DNA of 64,000 bases from Kytococcus aerolatus (lineage in GTDB: Bacteria > Actinomycetota > Actinomycetes > Actinomycetales > Dermatophilaceae), in NCBI RefSeq assembly GCF_900187395.1, contig NZ_FYEZ01000001.1, forward strand, positions 186,001-250,000, in the 5' to 3' direction. Below, in pieces: positions 43,253 to 53,703 of the stretch (position 1 is the stretch's first letter; the number at the start of each line of letters is the position of its first letter). The position numbers were made by a program, and so were the translations under genes. The notes under the pieces are model-generated. The model made no database searches and had not been told where the DNA came from. It saw only the letters and a program-made list of their open reading frames with translations.

Positions 43253-43290
43253 GGAGGGGCCCCTGCACCACGCGGTGCAGGGGCCCCTCC
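43253..43290. terminator. Strong bidirectional terminator hairpin
   Basis: A perfect 17-bp stem (43253-43269 against 43274-43290) with a 4-nt ACGC loop, between convergent genes. One of the strongest hairpins in the window. Confidence 0.85.
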
Positions 43291-43310
43291 GTGAGGGACG
43301 GCCGGTGTCC

Positions 43311-44495
43311 TCAGCCGTCCAGCGTGCTCGACGACGCGGCACCGGGCTGCTGGGCGCCCTGGGCCATGCCGTCCACGAGCTCCTGCGGGACCTCGGTGAA
43401 GGAGTCCGGGGCGGTCGGGGAACCCTGGTCGATCTGCGTCTCGGAGACGATCTTCAGCGGCCCCTCGTCGAAGCTCTTCTTCACCTCGGCGAACTCCTGC
43501 TTCTCGTCGTCCTCGAGGCTGGACTCGTCGATCCACCCGGTGAACTGGGCGAGGTCGATCGTGGTACCCGTCAGGTCACCGTCCTGCACGGTGAACTCGA
43601 TCTCGGCCGTCGCGTCGTCCTTGATCCGCTGGCGCGCCTCGTCGTCGAGCATCGGCATCTTCTCGTCCTCGGCGGCGTCCGGGTTGTACTTGTTCACCAC
43701 CTTGGCGAAGTCGTCCCAGGACTTCTCCACCGGCAGGGCGGCGGTGATGACGTCGCCGTCCCGGGTGAACTCGCCGTGCTCGTCCACCAGGCCCTCGAGG
43801 TCCTTGAGCATGGCCTGCTGCTGGGCCGGGTCGGTGGCGACCTCGGACTGACCCGCCACGGACTGCTCGAGGGTCTCGGTGAGACCGGCGGCCTCCACCT
43901 GCTCGGCCGTCATGCCGACCCACTTGCCGGCCAGCAGGTCGTGGGCGAGCTGGGCCGTCGGATCGCCGGAGGGCGCCTGGCCGAGGGAGCTTCGGAGCTC
44001 GTCGGCCGAGAAGAGGCCGGTCTCCTGGCCCAGCTTCTCCACGTCCGCCCGGGCGTAGAGACCGCCCTCGACCATGCGGATCTCGACCTTGGCCGAGCCG
44101 AGCTGCAGGACCATGTCGGTGTCGAGGTCCTGCGGGTCCTGCTCCTCGGCGAGGGCCTCGTCCCGCGAGAACTGGTGCACGGTGAGCGAGCTCTTCGGCA
44201 GCAGGTCCATGAACTTGTCGGCCGAGGGGTCGGTGGACCCGCTCTCGTCCTGCAGCGCGCGGAGCAGCTCGCTGCTGGTGTCCAGCTTCATGACGGTGGT
44301 GAGGTCCTGGGCCTGCTGGGACTTCTCCAGGGCGTCCATCAAGGTCGCCTTCGGGTCGTCCTGCTCCTTCTCGTCGACCTTCTCGGCCTTCGACTCGTCG
44401 CTCTTCGCGGTGGAGCCGCCCTCCTCGTCCCCGCCACAGCCCGCCGGCAGGACACCGGCCACAGCCAGACCGGCCCAGATCTTCGTGGTCTTCAT
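43311..44495 (-). CDS. LppX/LprG-like or DUF6612-like hypothetical lipoprotein
   Basis: 394 residues. The signal peptide ends at GVLPAGC-G (Cys about 20). An acidic linker (about 21-48) is followed by a large domain rich in alternating beta-strand patterns (DLTTVMKLDTSSELLRALQD, MVLQLGSAKVEIRMVEGGLY ARADVEKLG, DGDLTGTTIDLAQFTGWID), a plan like lipid-binding lipoproteins, although no family motif is certain. ATG with a GAGAAGGGA ribosome site. A strong terminator follows. It is expected at the outer membrane face. Function unknown. Confidence 0.78.
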   Translation of the reverse strand: MKTTKIWAGLAVAGVLPAGCGGDEEGGSTAKSDESKAEKVDEKEQDDPKATLMDALEKSQQAQDLTTVMKLDTSSELLRALQDESGSTDPSADKFMDLLPKSSLTVHQFSRDEALAEEQDPQDLDTDMVLQLGSAKVEIRMVEGGLYARADVEKLGQETGLFSADELRSSLGQAPSGDPTAQLAHDLLAGKWVGMTAEQVEAAGLTETLEQSVAGQSEVATDPAQQQAMLKDLEGLVDEHGEFTRDGDVITAALPVEKSWDDFAKVVNKYNPDAAEDEKMPMLDDEARQRIKDDATAEIEFTVQDGDLTGTTIDLAQFTGWIDESSLEDDEKQEFAEVKKSFDEGPLKIVSETQIDQGSPTAPDSFTEVPQELVDGMAQGAQQPGAASSSTLDG

Positions 44496-44601
44496 GGTCA
44501 ATCCCTTCTCTCCCGGATGGATCCACTCCAGTATGGCGGTCACTGGGGACAGCAGCGTTGGACTCAGGTCTGATCTCTCCGGAACTCCTCCCCCGACGGG
44601 G

Positions 44602-45834
44602 TCACGCCCAGCGGGAGCGCTGGGTCCACACCAGCAGACCGACGGCGAGCAGCACACCACCGCCCAGGACGCTGGCCAGGGGCAGGGAGAGCACCAGCAG
44701 CAGGCAGCCGAGGAGACCCACGACGGGCACCACCCAGCCCATCCTCCACTCCCGCCGCAGCGTGAAGGCCGAGGCGTTGGCCACCGCGTAGTAGAGCAGC
44801 ACGCCGAAGCTGGAGAAGCCGATGGCCCCCCGGAGGTCCGCCACGAGGACCAGCAGGACGACCGCGCCGGCCACCAGCAGCTCGGCGAAGCGCGGGACGA
44901 CCTCCCCGGTGCCGGTCGTCACGGTCACCCCGAGGGAGCGTGGCAGGTCGCGCCGCTCCCCCATCGCCATGAGGGTCCGGCCCACGCCCAGCAGCAGGGC
45001 CCAGAGGGAACCGAGGGCGGCGAGCCCGGCGGTGAGGCCCAGGATCGTCCCCCAGGACGGGCTGATCCCCTCCCCCAGGGCACGCAGCGGCGCCGTCGCC
45101 CCGGCGAGCGCGTCGGTCCCCAGCCGGCTGCTGAGGGTGACGGCCACCAGCGCGTAGAGGCTGAGGGCCAGCCCGATGCCCCACCCGATGGCGCGCGGGA
45201 TCGTCCGGGCGGGCTCGACCACCGCGTCGCCCAGGGTGGCGACGCGGGCGTACCCAGCGAAGGCGAAGAAGAGGAGGCCGGCCGCCTGCAGGACGCCTCG
45301 CGCGCCCGGGGCCTCCGGAGCCTGCCCGGCCGGCAGCAGGGTCGGGTCCGGCGGGTAGACCCAGCAGAGCGCGAGCGTGGCGAGCAGGACGAGCACCACG
45401 ACGGCCACGATGATGCGTGCCACCCGGGCCGACTTGGTGATGCCGCCCATGGTCACCAGCGTGAGGGCGAGGACCGACAGGACGGCCACGAGCCGCTCGT
45501 GCCCGGGCCAGAGGTGGGCCCCGACGACCATCGCCATCGCGGCGCAGGAGGCCGACTTGCCGATGACGAAGCACCAGCCCGCCAGATAGCCCCAGAACGG
45601 GGAGAGGCGCTCCCGGCCGTAGAGATAGGTCCCGCCGGCGCCCGGGTACCGGGCGGCCAGCTGGGCGCTGGAGCTGGCGTTGCACCAGGCGACCAGGCCG
45701 GCCAGGGCCAGGGCCGGCAGGAGCAGGGTCCCGGCGGCCTGCGTGGCCGGTCCCCAGACGGCGAAGACGCCGGCACCGATCATCGCGGCGAGCCCGATCG
45801 TCAGGGCGTCGCCGAAGGTGAGGCGCCGCTGCAT
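44602..45834 (-). CDS. APC-superfamily amino acid permease
   Basis: 410 residues, twelve membrane helices. Helix 1 has TIGLAAMIGAGVFAVWGPA, the unwound glycine motif of APC transporters; helix 2 to 3 has ARYPGAGGTYLYGRERLSPFWGYLAGW; helix 6 is LQAAGLLFFAFAGYARVATLGDAVV. Likely an amino acid or amine uptake system; the substrate cannot be told. The ATG overlaps the OsmC stop by one base (TGATG), so the two genes are coupled. ATG 45834 gives the usual short N-terminus (MQRRLTFGDALTIG). Confidence 0.9.
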   Translation of the reverse strand: MQRRLTFGDALTIGLAAMIGAGVFAVWGPATQAAGTLLLPALALAGLVAWCNASSSAQLAARYPGAGGTYLYGRERLSPFWGYLAGWCFVIGKSASCAAMAMVVGAHLWPGHERLVAVLSVLALTLVTMGGITKSARVARIIVAVVVLVLLATLALCWVYPPDPTLLPAGQAPEAPGARGVLQAAGLLFFAFAGYARVATLGDAVVEPARTIPRAIGWGIGLALSLYALVAVTLSSRLGTDALAGATAPLRALGEGISPSWGTILGLTAGLAALGSLWALLLGVGRTLMAMGERRDLPRSLGVTVTTGTGEVVPRFAELLVAGAVVLLVLVADLRGAIGFSSFGVLLYYAVANASAFTLRREWRMGWVVPVVGLLGCLLLVLSLPLASVLGGGVLLAVGLLVWTQRSRWA

Positions 45835-46289
45835 CAGACGGAGCGGCCGTCCGCGAGCGTGAAGTCCACCGGGGTGGGGAGCACCACGGTGCGACTCACG
45901 GTGCACAGCCGGTCACGGGACATGGCCACCGCCCGCGGCACGACCTCCTGGGCCTGCTCCCCGGTCTCCCCCTCGGCGAAGCCCAGGGCGAAGTCGGCGG
46001 CGACGTCGGTGAGGTGGTTCCCGTCCTCGTCACGGACCTTGGTGCCCTGCACCTCCACGGAGAACTCCTGCGGCTCGGCGCGCTTGGAGACGATGTGGTC
46101 GACGTCGATCGCCGAGCAGCCGGCGATCGCCGCGAGCAGCAGCTCCACCGGGGTGAAGTCCGCCCCCTCGCCCTGCCCGATGGTGATCTCGGCCCCACGG
46201 GCGTTGGTGATGCGGAACTCGGCGAAACCGGTCCGCTCGAGGCGGACGGACGTGGGACCGTGCTGCGGGGCGGGGGTGGCGTCGCTCAT
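45834..46289 (-). CDS. OsmC family protein
   Basis: 151 residues of OsmC fold. FTPVELLLAAIAGCSAIDVDHI (about 46-67) holds the first conserved cysteine; the second lies in SRDRLCTVSRTV (about 128). The pair forms the peroxidase site in OsmC/Ohr proteins, which reduce organic hydroperoxides; the wider OsmC/YhfA branch is also possible. The ATG lies 7 nt after CAGGCT, a leaderless arrangement overlapping the divergent phosphatase promoter. It is coupled to the amino acid permease. Confidence 0.9.
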   Translation of the reverse strand: MSDATPAPQHGPTSVRLERTGFAEFRITNARGAEITIGQGEGADFTPVELLLAAIAGCSAIDVDHIVSKRAEPQEFSVEVQGTKVRDEDGNHLTDVAADFALGFAEGETGEQAQEVVPRAVAMSRDRLCTVSRTVVLPTPVDFTLADGRSV

Positions 46290-46295
46290 GGGGCC

Positions 46296-46302
46296 TAGCC
46301 TG
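46296..46302. promoter_or_regulatory. Overlapping divergent -10 elements (OsmC gene and histidine phosphatase gene)
   Basis: TAGCCT (46296-46301, plus) is 7 nt before ATG 46309; CAGGCT (46302-46297, minus) is 7 nt before ATG 46289. The hexamers overlap by five bases, so the promoters should be mutually exclusive. Confidence 0.55.
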
Positions 46303-46308
46303 CCTCAC

Positions 46309-47052
46309 ATGACAGCGCAGACGACACCCGGCCCGTTCACCCCGCCGCTGGGCGAAGAACCCACCCGGCCGCTGACCGCCGCCCAGGTGGCGGTGGCCCG
46401 GGAGCGGCACCGTTCCGCGGACGTGGTGGACGTCCGCCCGGTGCGCCCGGGGCCGGGCCGGCTGGTCCTCCTGCGGCACGGCGAGACCGAGTGGTCCCGG
46501 GTCGGCCGCCACACGGGGTGGACCGACCTCCCGCTCACGGAGCGGGGGCGCGCAGGCGCGGCCGGCCTGCCGGGTCTGCTGGAGCCCTACAACATCGTGC
46601 ACGTGCGCGCCTCGCCCCTGCAGCGGGCCGCGGAGACCGCGCAGCTGGCCGGTCTGACCGTCGACGCGCTGGACGCCGACCTCATGGAGTGGGACTACGG
46701 CGCCGAGGAGGGGCGCACCACCGAGCAGGCACGGCAGGAGGGCCGCCCCGGATGGTCGGTCTTCGACGGCGTGCCGCCCGGGGAGACCCCCGGGGAGAGC
46801 GTGGAGGACGTGGCCTCCCGCGCCTCCCGGGTGCTGGGTCGTCTCTGGGGGCACCTGGACCGGGGCGACGTGGTCCTGGCCGGCCACGGCCACCACCTGC
46901 GCGTCCTCACCGCGGTCTACCTGCGGCAGACGCCCTACCTGGCCAACTCCCTGGAGCTGGAGGCCGGGCACCTCTGCGTGCTGGGGCACCACCGCACCAC
47001 GCCGACGCTCCGACACTGGAACCTCGCCCCGACGCTCGCCGCCCCGGTCTGA
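46309..47052 (+). CDS. Histidine phosphatase family protein (phosphoglycerate-mutase-like)
   Basis: 247 residues. The catalytic RHG motif is LVLLRHGETEWSRVGRHTGW (about 52-71), the distal arginine and acid are in ASPLQRAAETAQLAGL and LMEWDYGAEEG, and the second histidine is in VLAGHGHHLRVLTAVYL (about 190-206). About 45 residues precede the domain. Members range from phosphoglycerate mutases to acid phosphatases; the motif order looks like a small phosphatase. Leaderless ATG. A strong terminator lies immediately downstream. Confidence 0.9.
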   Translation: MTAQTTPGPFTPPLGEEPTRPLTAAQVAVARERHRSADVVDVRPVRPGPGRLVLLRHGETEWSRVGRHTGWTDLPLTERGRAGAAGLPGLLEPYNIVHVRASPLQRAAETAQLAGLTVDALDADLMEWDYGAEEGRTTEQARQEGRPGWSVFDGVPPGETPGESVEDVASRASRVLGRLWGHLDRGDVVLAGHGHHLRVLTAVYLRQTPYLANSLELEAGHLCVLGHHRTTPTLRHWNLAPTLAAPV

Positions 47053-47062
47053 GCGACTCGGT

Positions 47063-47097
47063 GGGGCCGGCCACCGCGCGCTGCGGTGACCGGCCCC
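47063..47097. terminator. Hairpin terminator between the phosphatase gene and gcvP
   Basis: A 15-bp stem (47063-47077 / 47083-47097) with one C-A mismatch and a GCGCT loop, between convergent genes. Confidence 0.8.
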
Positions 47098-47117
47098 TCC
47101 GTCGCGGGCTCCGCGGG

Positions 47118-50075
<2,958 letters not shown>

Positions 50076-50131
50076 GGATGCTCCTGCGGGTCTCAAGTGG
50101 GCGGTCTCCCCCTCTGTGGGCTCCGGGCCGG

Positions 50132-50224
50132 CCAGAGTCGCCTCGTCCGCGGGGTCCGTGCGCCTGAGAGTTTCCGGGGAGTTTGCTCCTTCGGCGCCCC
50201 GTGCTCGGGGACTCTCCCCCGCGG
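50132..50224 (-). promoter_or_regulatory. Glycine riboswitch (single aptamer) in the gcvP leader
   Basis: Reading the minus strand: GGGGGAGAGTCC (start), then GGCGCCGAAGGAGCAAAC, GGAAACTCTCAGGC, a GGAC block and finally GGCGACTCTGG. These are the conserved core segments of the gcvT-type glycine aptamer. It lies between the putative transcription start near 50235 and ATG 50075. About 55 nt remain for the expression platform, which includes the ribosome site. Only one complete aptamer is seen. Confidence 0.88.
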
Positions 50225-50241
50225 GATCAACAGCGGGACCG

Positions 50242-50247
50242 AGTGTA
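50242..50247 (-). promoter_or_regulatory. -10 element for the gcvP riboswitch transcript
   Basis: TACACT on the minus strand, about 18 nt before the aptamer. The -35 would fall on the end of the upstream merR gene. Confidence 0.5.
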
Positions 50248-50268
50248 GTGCCGGATGTGGCGCGCGTC

Positions 50269-50820
50269 TCAGGCGCCGCGGCGGGCCCGGCGTGCCGCCA
50301 GCTCGTCGACGACCTGCTCGGAGGGGTCCTCCCCCGGCAGCTCCTCGAGCGTCCCCTCGACCTCGCGCCAGACGCTGCCGATCGCGATGCCGAAGACGCC
50401 CTGACCACCGCGGACCAGGTCGATGACCTCGTCGTCGCTGGTGCACTCGTAGACGGAGGCCCCGTCGGACATCAGGGTGAGCGCGGCGAGGTCCTCCGCG
50501 CCGCGCTCGGCGACGGCGTCGACGGCCACCCGGATCTGCTGGAGGGAGACACCGGTGTCGAGCAGGCGCTTGATGATCTTCAGCACGACGATGTCGCGGA
50601 AGGAGTAGAGGCGCTGGCTCCCCGAGCCGCTGGCGCCGCGGATGCTCGGGCGCAGGAGCCCCGTCCGGGCCCAGTAGTCGAGCTGCCGGTAGGTCACCCC
50701 CGCGGCGGCGCAGGCCTGCGGCCCCCGGTATCCCACGGCGTCGCGCTGGGCGGCGGCGGGGTCCTCGAAGAGCGGCGCCTGCTGGGGCGCGTCGCCGGAG
50801 GTGGGGTGCTGGGGGGTCAC
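50269..50820 (-). CDS. MerR-family transcriptional regulator
   Basis: 183 residues from GTG 50820, 7 nt after TACCTT. The MerR HTH is [29 protein letters not shown] (about 32-60), then [33 protein letters not shown] and a C-terminal half of about 75 residues ([20 protein letters not shown]). Corresponds by order and sequence type to Rv1830 of M. tuberculosis, a MerR-like regulator next to gcvP. The longer alternative start (ATG 50856) would overlap the -10. Its effectors are unknown. Confidence 0.87.
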   Translation of the reverse strand: MTPQHPTSGDAPQQAPLFEDPAAAQRDAVGYRGPQACAAAGVTYRQLDYWARTGLLRPSIRGASGSGSQRLYSFRDIVVLKIIKRLLDTGVSLQQIRVAVDAVAERGAEDLAALTLMSDGASVYECTSDDEVIDLVRGGQGVFGIAIGSVWREVEGTLEELPGEDPSEQVVDELAARRARRGA

Positions 50821-50827
50821 AGGGATG

Positions 50828-50833
50828 AAGGTA
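50828..50833 (-). promoter_or_regulatory. -10 of a leaderless promoter for the merR gene
   Basis: TACCTT on the minus strand, 7 nt before GTG 50820. Confidence 0.55.
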
Positions 50834-50944
50834 TCCCCCGCCCCTCCGGGGTGCAATGACGGGGTGCGGCGTGTTGCGGGACCCGGGTGGAGCCCGACCC
50901 ATCCCTGACCCTCGGGGCGAGATTCAGGGTGAGCTGGTCGAGGC

Positions 50945-51649
50945 TCAGCCCAGCTCGGCGCGCACCAGGGCCACGTGGAGGTTGAGGCAGGCCGCGGCGA
51001 GGGTGGCCTTGCGGGCCTCGCGCTCCGACTCCGGCGGGCGGCTGGCCGTGAGCGTCTGCTGGACCAGTGCCGCCTCCCGATCGGCGGCGAGCCGGAAGGC
51101 CCGCAGGTGACGGGCGGTCAGCCCGTGCGCCGCGAAGGTCCCGATGGCCCGGGCGATGTCCACGTCCACGGCGGTGTACCAACCGTCCTTGTCGGCCGTC
51201 ACGAACCCGAAGGCCTCCATGTCGTCCACCTGGGCAGGGCTCACCTCGGCGGTCCGGCACAGCTCCGCGCGGCTGATCCGCAGGGTCGGGTCGACGGCGC
51301 CCAGGTCGGCGGCCGAGACGACCTCCGGCGCACCGGGCGGCAGCGCCCCCTGCGGGGGCGGTGCGGGACGTCCCGGCGCCGGCGCGTCCAGGTCGACCTC
51401 CAGCCCCCGGTCCATCTGGTCGAGGGCGTCGGAGATCACCTTGAGCGGCCAGAAGCGGTCCCGCTGGGCCTCGAGGATGAAGCGCAGGCGGTCCACCTGG
51501 GCGTCGGTGAACATGCGGTAGCCCGAGGCGGTCCGCTCCGGGGCGATGAGCCCCTTGCCCTCCAGGAAGCGGACCTTGGAGATCGTCAGGTCCGGGAACT
51601 CACCCTGCAGGCTGCGGACCACCTGACCGATGGTGTGGCGTCCTGACAC
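50945..51649 (-). CDS. ftsR: MerR-family regulator FtsR
   Basis: 234 residues. The N-terminal HTH reads TIGQVVRSLQGEFPDLTISK then VRFLEGKGLIAPERTASGYRMF (about 6-47), followed by a dimerisation helix DRLRFILEAQRDRFWPLKVI. FtsR (Rv1828) activates ftsZ in Corynebacterium. The proline-rich linker (about 88-105) leads to a C-terminal domain with ISRAELCRTAEVSPAQVDDM. GTG start two bases after the garA stop, so it is cotranscribed with garA. The nuclease gene (Rv1829-like) that usually follows is missing here. Confidence 0.9.
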   Translation of the reverse strand: MSGRHTIGQVVRSLQGEFPDLTISKVRFLEGKGLIAPERTASGYRMFTDAQVDRLRFILEAQRDRFWPLKVISDALDQMDRGLEVDLDAPAPGRPAPPPQGALPPGAPEVVSAADLGAVDPTLRISRAELCRTAEVSPAQVDDMEAFGFVTADKDGWYTAVDVDIARAIGTFAAHGLTARHLRAFRLAADREAALVQQTLTASRPPESEREARKATLAAACLNLHVALVRAELG

Positions 51650-51651
51650 GC

Positions 51652-52110
51652 TCAGGCGCCCCCACCGGTCCGGGCCGGGTGGAAGACGAGGCGGTACTTG
51701 CCGATCTGCACGAGGTCACCGGCGACCAGCGGGCTGGAGCCGGTCTCCTCACCGTTCACGTAGGTGCCGTTGGTGGACCCCGTGTCCACGACGGAGAAGC
51801 CCTCCGCACCCCGCTCGAAGGCAGCGTGCTGGCGCGAGACGGTCACGTCGTCGAGGAGGATCTCGGCCTCCGGCGCACGCCCGACCGTGACCCGGTCCTC
51901 GTCCAGGAGGTAGCGCGAACCGGCCGACGGCCCGGCCGGGATCACCAGCAGGGCCGTGCCCGGGCGCAGCGCGTCGAGGACCTGCTCCAGGTCCTCCGGC
52001 ACGCCCTCGGACACCCCACCGTGACCGGCCGACGGCAGGTCGTCCCGCACGTCGATCCGGGCCGTGGCCGGCCCCCAGGCCTGCTGGCCGGGACCCTCGG
52101 GGTGGTTCAT
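51652..52110 (-). CDS. garA: FHA-domain protein GarA/OdhI
   Basis: 152 residues. FHA core: ALLVIPAGPSAGSRYLLDED, VTVGRAPEAEILLDDVTVSR QHAAF, VVDTGSTNGTYVNGEE and LVAGDLVQIGKYRLVFHP, with the phosphothreonine-binding residues R (VGR), S (VSR) and N (STNGTYVN) in place. GarA/OdhI inhibits 2-oxoglutarate dehydrogenase and adjusts glutamate metabolism. The N-terminal ETTE-type threonine pair that kinases phosphorylate to switch it off is not visible in residues 1-45. Ribosome site AAAGGAC. Cotranscribed with ftsR. Confidence 0.9.
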   Translation of the reverse strand: MNHPEGPGQQAWGPATARIDVRDDLPSAGHGGVSEGVPEDLEQVLDALRPGTALLVIPAGPSAGSRYLLDEDRVTVGRAPEAEILLDDVTVSRQHAAFERGAEGFSVVDTGSTNGTYVNGEETGSSPLVAGDLVQIGKYRLVFHPARTGGGA

Positions 52111-52131
52111 GGTGGTGTCCTTTCACAGGGA

Positions 52132-52161
52132 GTGGGCCGGCCCGACGGGGGGCCGGCCCAC
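52132..52161. terminator. Hairpin between gcvH and garA
   Basis: A perfect 12-bp stem (GTGGGCCGGCCC / GGGCCGGCCCAC) with a 6-nt loop, just after the gcvH stop. It probably reduces read-through into garA. Confidence 0.75.
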
Positions 52162-52166
52162 CGGGG

Positions 52167-52556
52167 TCAGTCCAGGGAGGAGGTGTACGCCTCGGCGTCG
52201 AGGAGCCCCTCGAGCTCGGCGGCGTCGGAGACCTTGATCTCGAACATCCAGCCGGCCCCGTAGGGGTCGTTGTTGACGGCCTCGGGGGTGGCGTCCAGCT
52301 CGTCGTTGACGGCGGTGATCTCACCGGAGAGCGGGGAGTAGACGTCGCTCACGGACTTGGTGGACTCGACCTCGCCGGCGGCGTCGTCACGGTCGAAGGT
52401 GTCCCCCACGGCGGGCAGGGTCACGAAGACCACGTCACCCAGGGCGTCCTGGGCGTACGAGGTGATGCCGACACGGTAGGTGCCCTCGGACACCTCCCGC
52501 AGCCACTCGTGCTTGTCGGTGTACTGCAGGTCTGCGGGGTACTCCAGCTCGCTCAT
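52167..52556 (-). CDS. gcvH: Glycine cleavage system H protein
   Basis: 129 residues, the full H-protein length. The lipoyl lysine is in GEVESTKSVSDVYSPLSGEI (about 61-80, Lys at about 67). The N-terminus LQYTDKHEWLRE and mid motif VGITSYAQDALGDVVFVTLP are typical. It carries the aminomethyl intermediate between the P, T and L proteins. ATG with an AAGGAGC site. It is placed with garA and ftsR as in mycobacteria and corynebacteria, which ties one-carbon metabolism to 2-oxoglutarate control. Confidence 0.97.
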   Translation of the reverse strand: MSELEYPADLQYTDKHEWLREVSEGTYRVGITSYAQDALGDVVFVTLPAVGDTFDRDDAAGEVESTKSVSDVYSPLSGEITAVNDELDATPEAVNNDPYGAGWMFEIKVSDAAELEGLLDAEAYTSSLD

Positions 52557-52643
52557 GACGCTCCTTCGGGGTGATGGGTCGACGTCATCCTAGTCGGTGG
52601 GCCACTTTCGTCCACGGGACGCGGGGCGGCCCGCTCGGACCGG

Positions 52644-53378
52644 TCACCGCCCCCGGGCGGGCACGGTGGCGTCCACGGTGACCTGGCCGACCTTCGCGAC
52701 CGTGACGGTGGCCCCGGCCTCCTGCCCGCTCTCCACGACGCCACCGGGGATCTCCATGGCGGTGCGCATCGTGTCGGCCGGGCCGATCGCCTCCAACCGG
52801 TAGGGCGGCTCGAGCTCCTCCCCGTCCACCACCACGGTGCCCGATCCCCCGTCGAGGAACCAGGTGGAGGCGACGATGCGGTGCCCGTTGACCTGCATGG
52901 CCTCCGCGCCGGCATCGCGCAGCTCCTGGACGGCGTCCAGCAGGAGCGGGGCGAGGTCCTCCTGGTCGTCCCCCGGCCGGAGCTCCAGGACCACCCCGGG
53001 GCCACCTGCCGGCAGGGTGCCGGCGAGGATGCCCAGCTCCTGGGAGCGCTCGCGCGCCTCCCGCTGGGCGGCCGAGAGGTCGCGGTCGTTCTCGTAGGCC
53101 TGCTTGCGCTGCAGGAGGGCGTCCCGCTCCGCGTCCAGGGCGTCCTCCTGGGCACGCACGCCGTTGAGGAGCTGGACGAGCTCGGTCTCGGTGAGGTTCT
53201 GCGTCGGGTCCTCCCGCCGGTCCAGGGCGGTCACCGAGAGGGCGAAGCCGAGCAGCCCCAGCAGGAGGCCGACGGTCCACGGGGCCGCCCCCCAGGTGAA
53301 CAGGGGCGGGCGCCGCGAGGACTGAAGGTCCTCCGGGTTCGTCCCCTCCCGCACCACGGCGCTGCGACGCTCAGGCAC
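52644..53378 (-). CDS. DUF881 family protein
   Basis: 244 residues. One N-terminal membrane helix (about 32-50, WTVGLLLGLLGFALSVTAL) then a coiled coil (LTETELVQLLNGVRAQEDAL to ARERSQEL) and the DUF881 domain (GPGVVLELRPGDDQEDLAPL, AEAMQVNGHRIVASTWFLDG, PPYRLEAIGPADTM). Extracytoplasmic. DUF881 proteins often flank sbp; their role is unknown though they have been linked to envelope or division. GTG start overlaps the sbp stop by 8 bp. Confidence 0.88.
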   Translation of the reverse strand: MPERRSAVVREGTNPEDLQSSRRPPLFTWGAAPWTVGLLLGLLGFALSVTALDRREDPTQNLTETELVQLLNGVRAQEDALDAERDALLQRKQAYENDRDLSAAQREARERSQELGILAGTLPAGGPGVVLELRPGDDQEDLAPLLLDAVQELRDAGAEAMQVNGHRIVASTWFLDGGSGTVVVDGEELEPPYRLEAIGPADTMRTAMEIPGGVVESGQEAGATVTVAKVGQVTVDATVPARGR

Positions 53379-53703
53379 CGAACACCAACCGCCGGACGCT
53401 GGCCACGTTGGAGAAGATCCGCAGGCCGAGCACGACCACCACGCCGGTGGTCAGCTGCGAGCCCACGCCGAGCTGGTCCCCGAGGTAGACGATCACGGCG
53501 GCCACCACCACGTTGGACAGGAAGGAGACGACGAAGACCTTCTCCGAGAAGATGCCCTCCAGGTGGGCACGCAGGCCACCGAAGACCGCGTCGAGGGCGG
53601 CGATGACCGCCACCGGCAGGTAGGGCTCGAGCCACAGCGGCACCTCGGGCTGCAGCCAGAGGCCGAGCAGGATGCCGATGACGAGGCCGATCAGGGCTTT
53701 CAC
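53371..53703 (-). CDS. sbp: Small basic membrane protein (DUF1290)
   Basis: 110 residues, three membrane helices: ALIGLVIGILLGLWLQPEVP, LPVAVIAALDAVFGGLRAHL, and two stretches from FLSNVVVAAVIVYLGDQLGV to LTTGVVVVLGLRIFSNVASV. The segment VIAALDAVFGGLRAHLEGIF is the family signature. Sbp proteins are conserved in Gram-positive bacteria, often between cell-division or envelope genes; function unknown. GTG start overlaps the upstream DUF881 stop (GTGA), so the three genes form a coupled unit. Confidence 0.9.
   Translation of the reverse strand: MKALIGLVIGILLGLWLQPEVPLWLEPYLPVAVIAALDAVFGGLRAHLEGIFSEKVFVVSFLSNVVVAAVIVYLGDQLGVGSQLTTGVVVVLGLRIFSNVASVRRLVFGA

Noticed and set aside
50085-50131. A second glycine aptamer after the first
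   Set aside because: This stretch before gcvP lacks the conserved GCGCCGAAGG and GGAAACTCTC blocks; it is better read as the expression platform.
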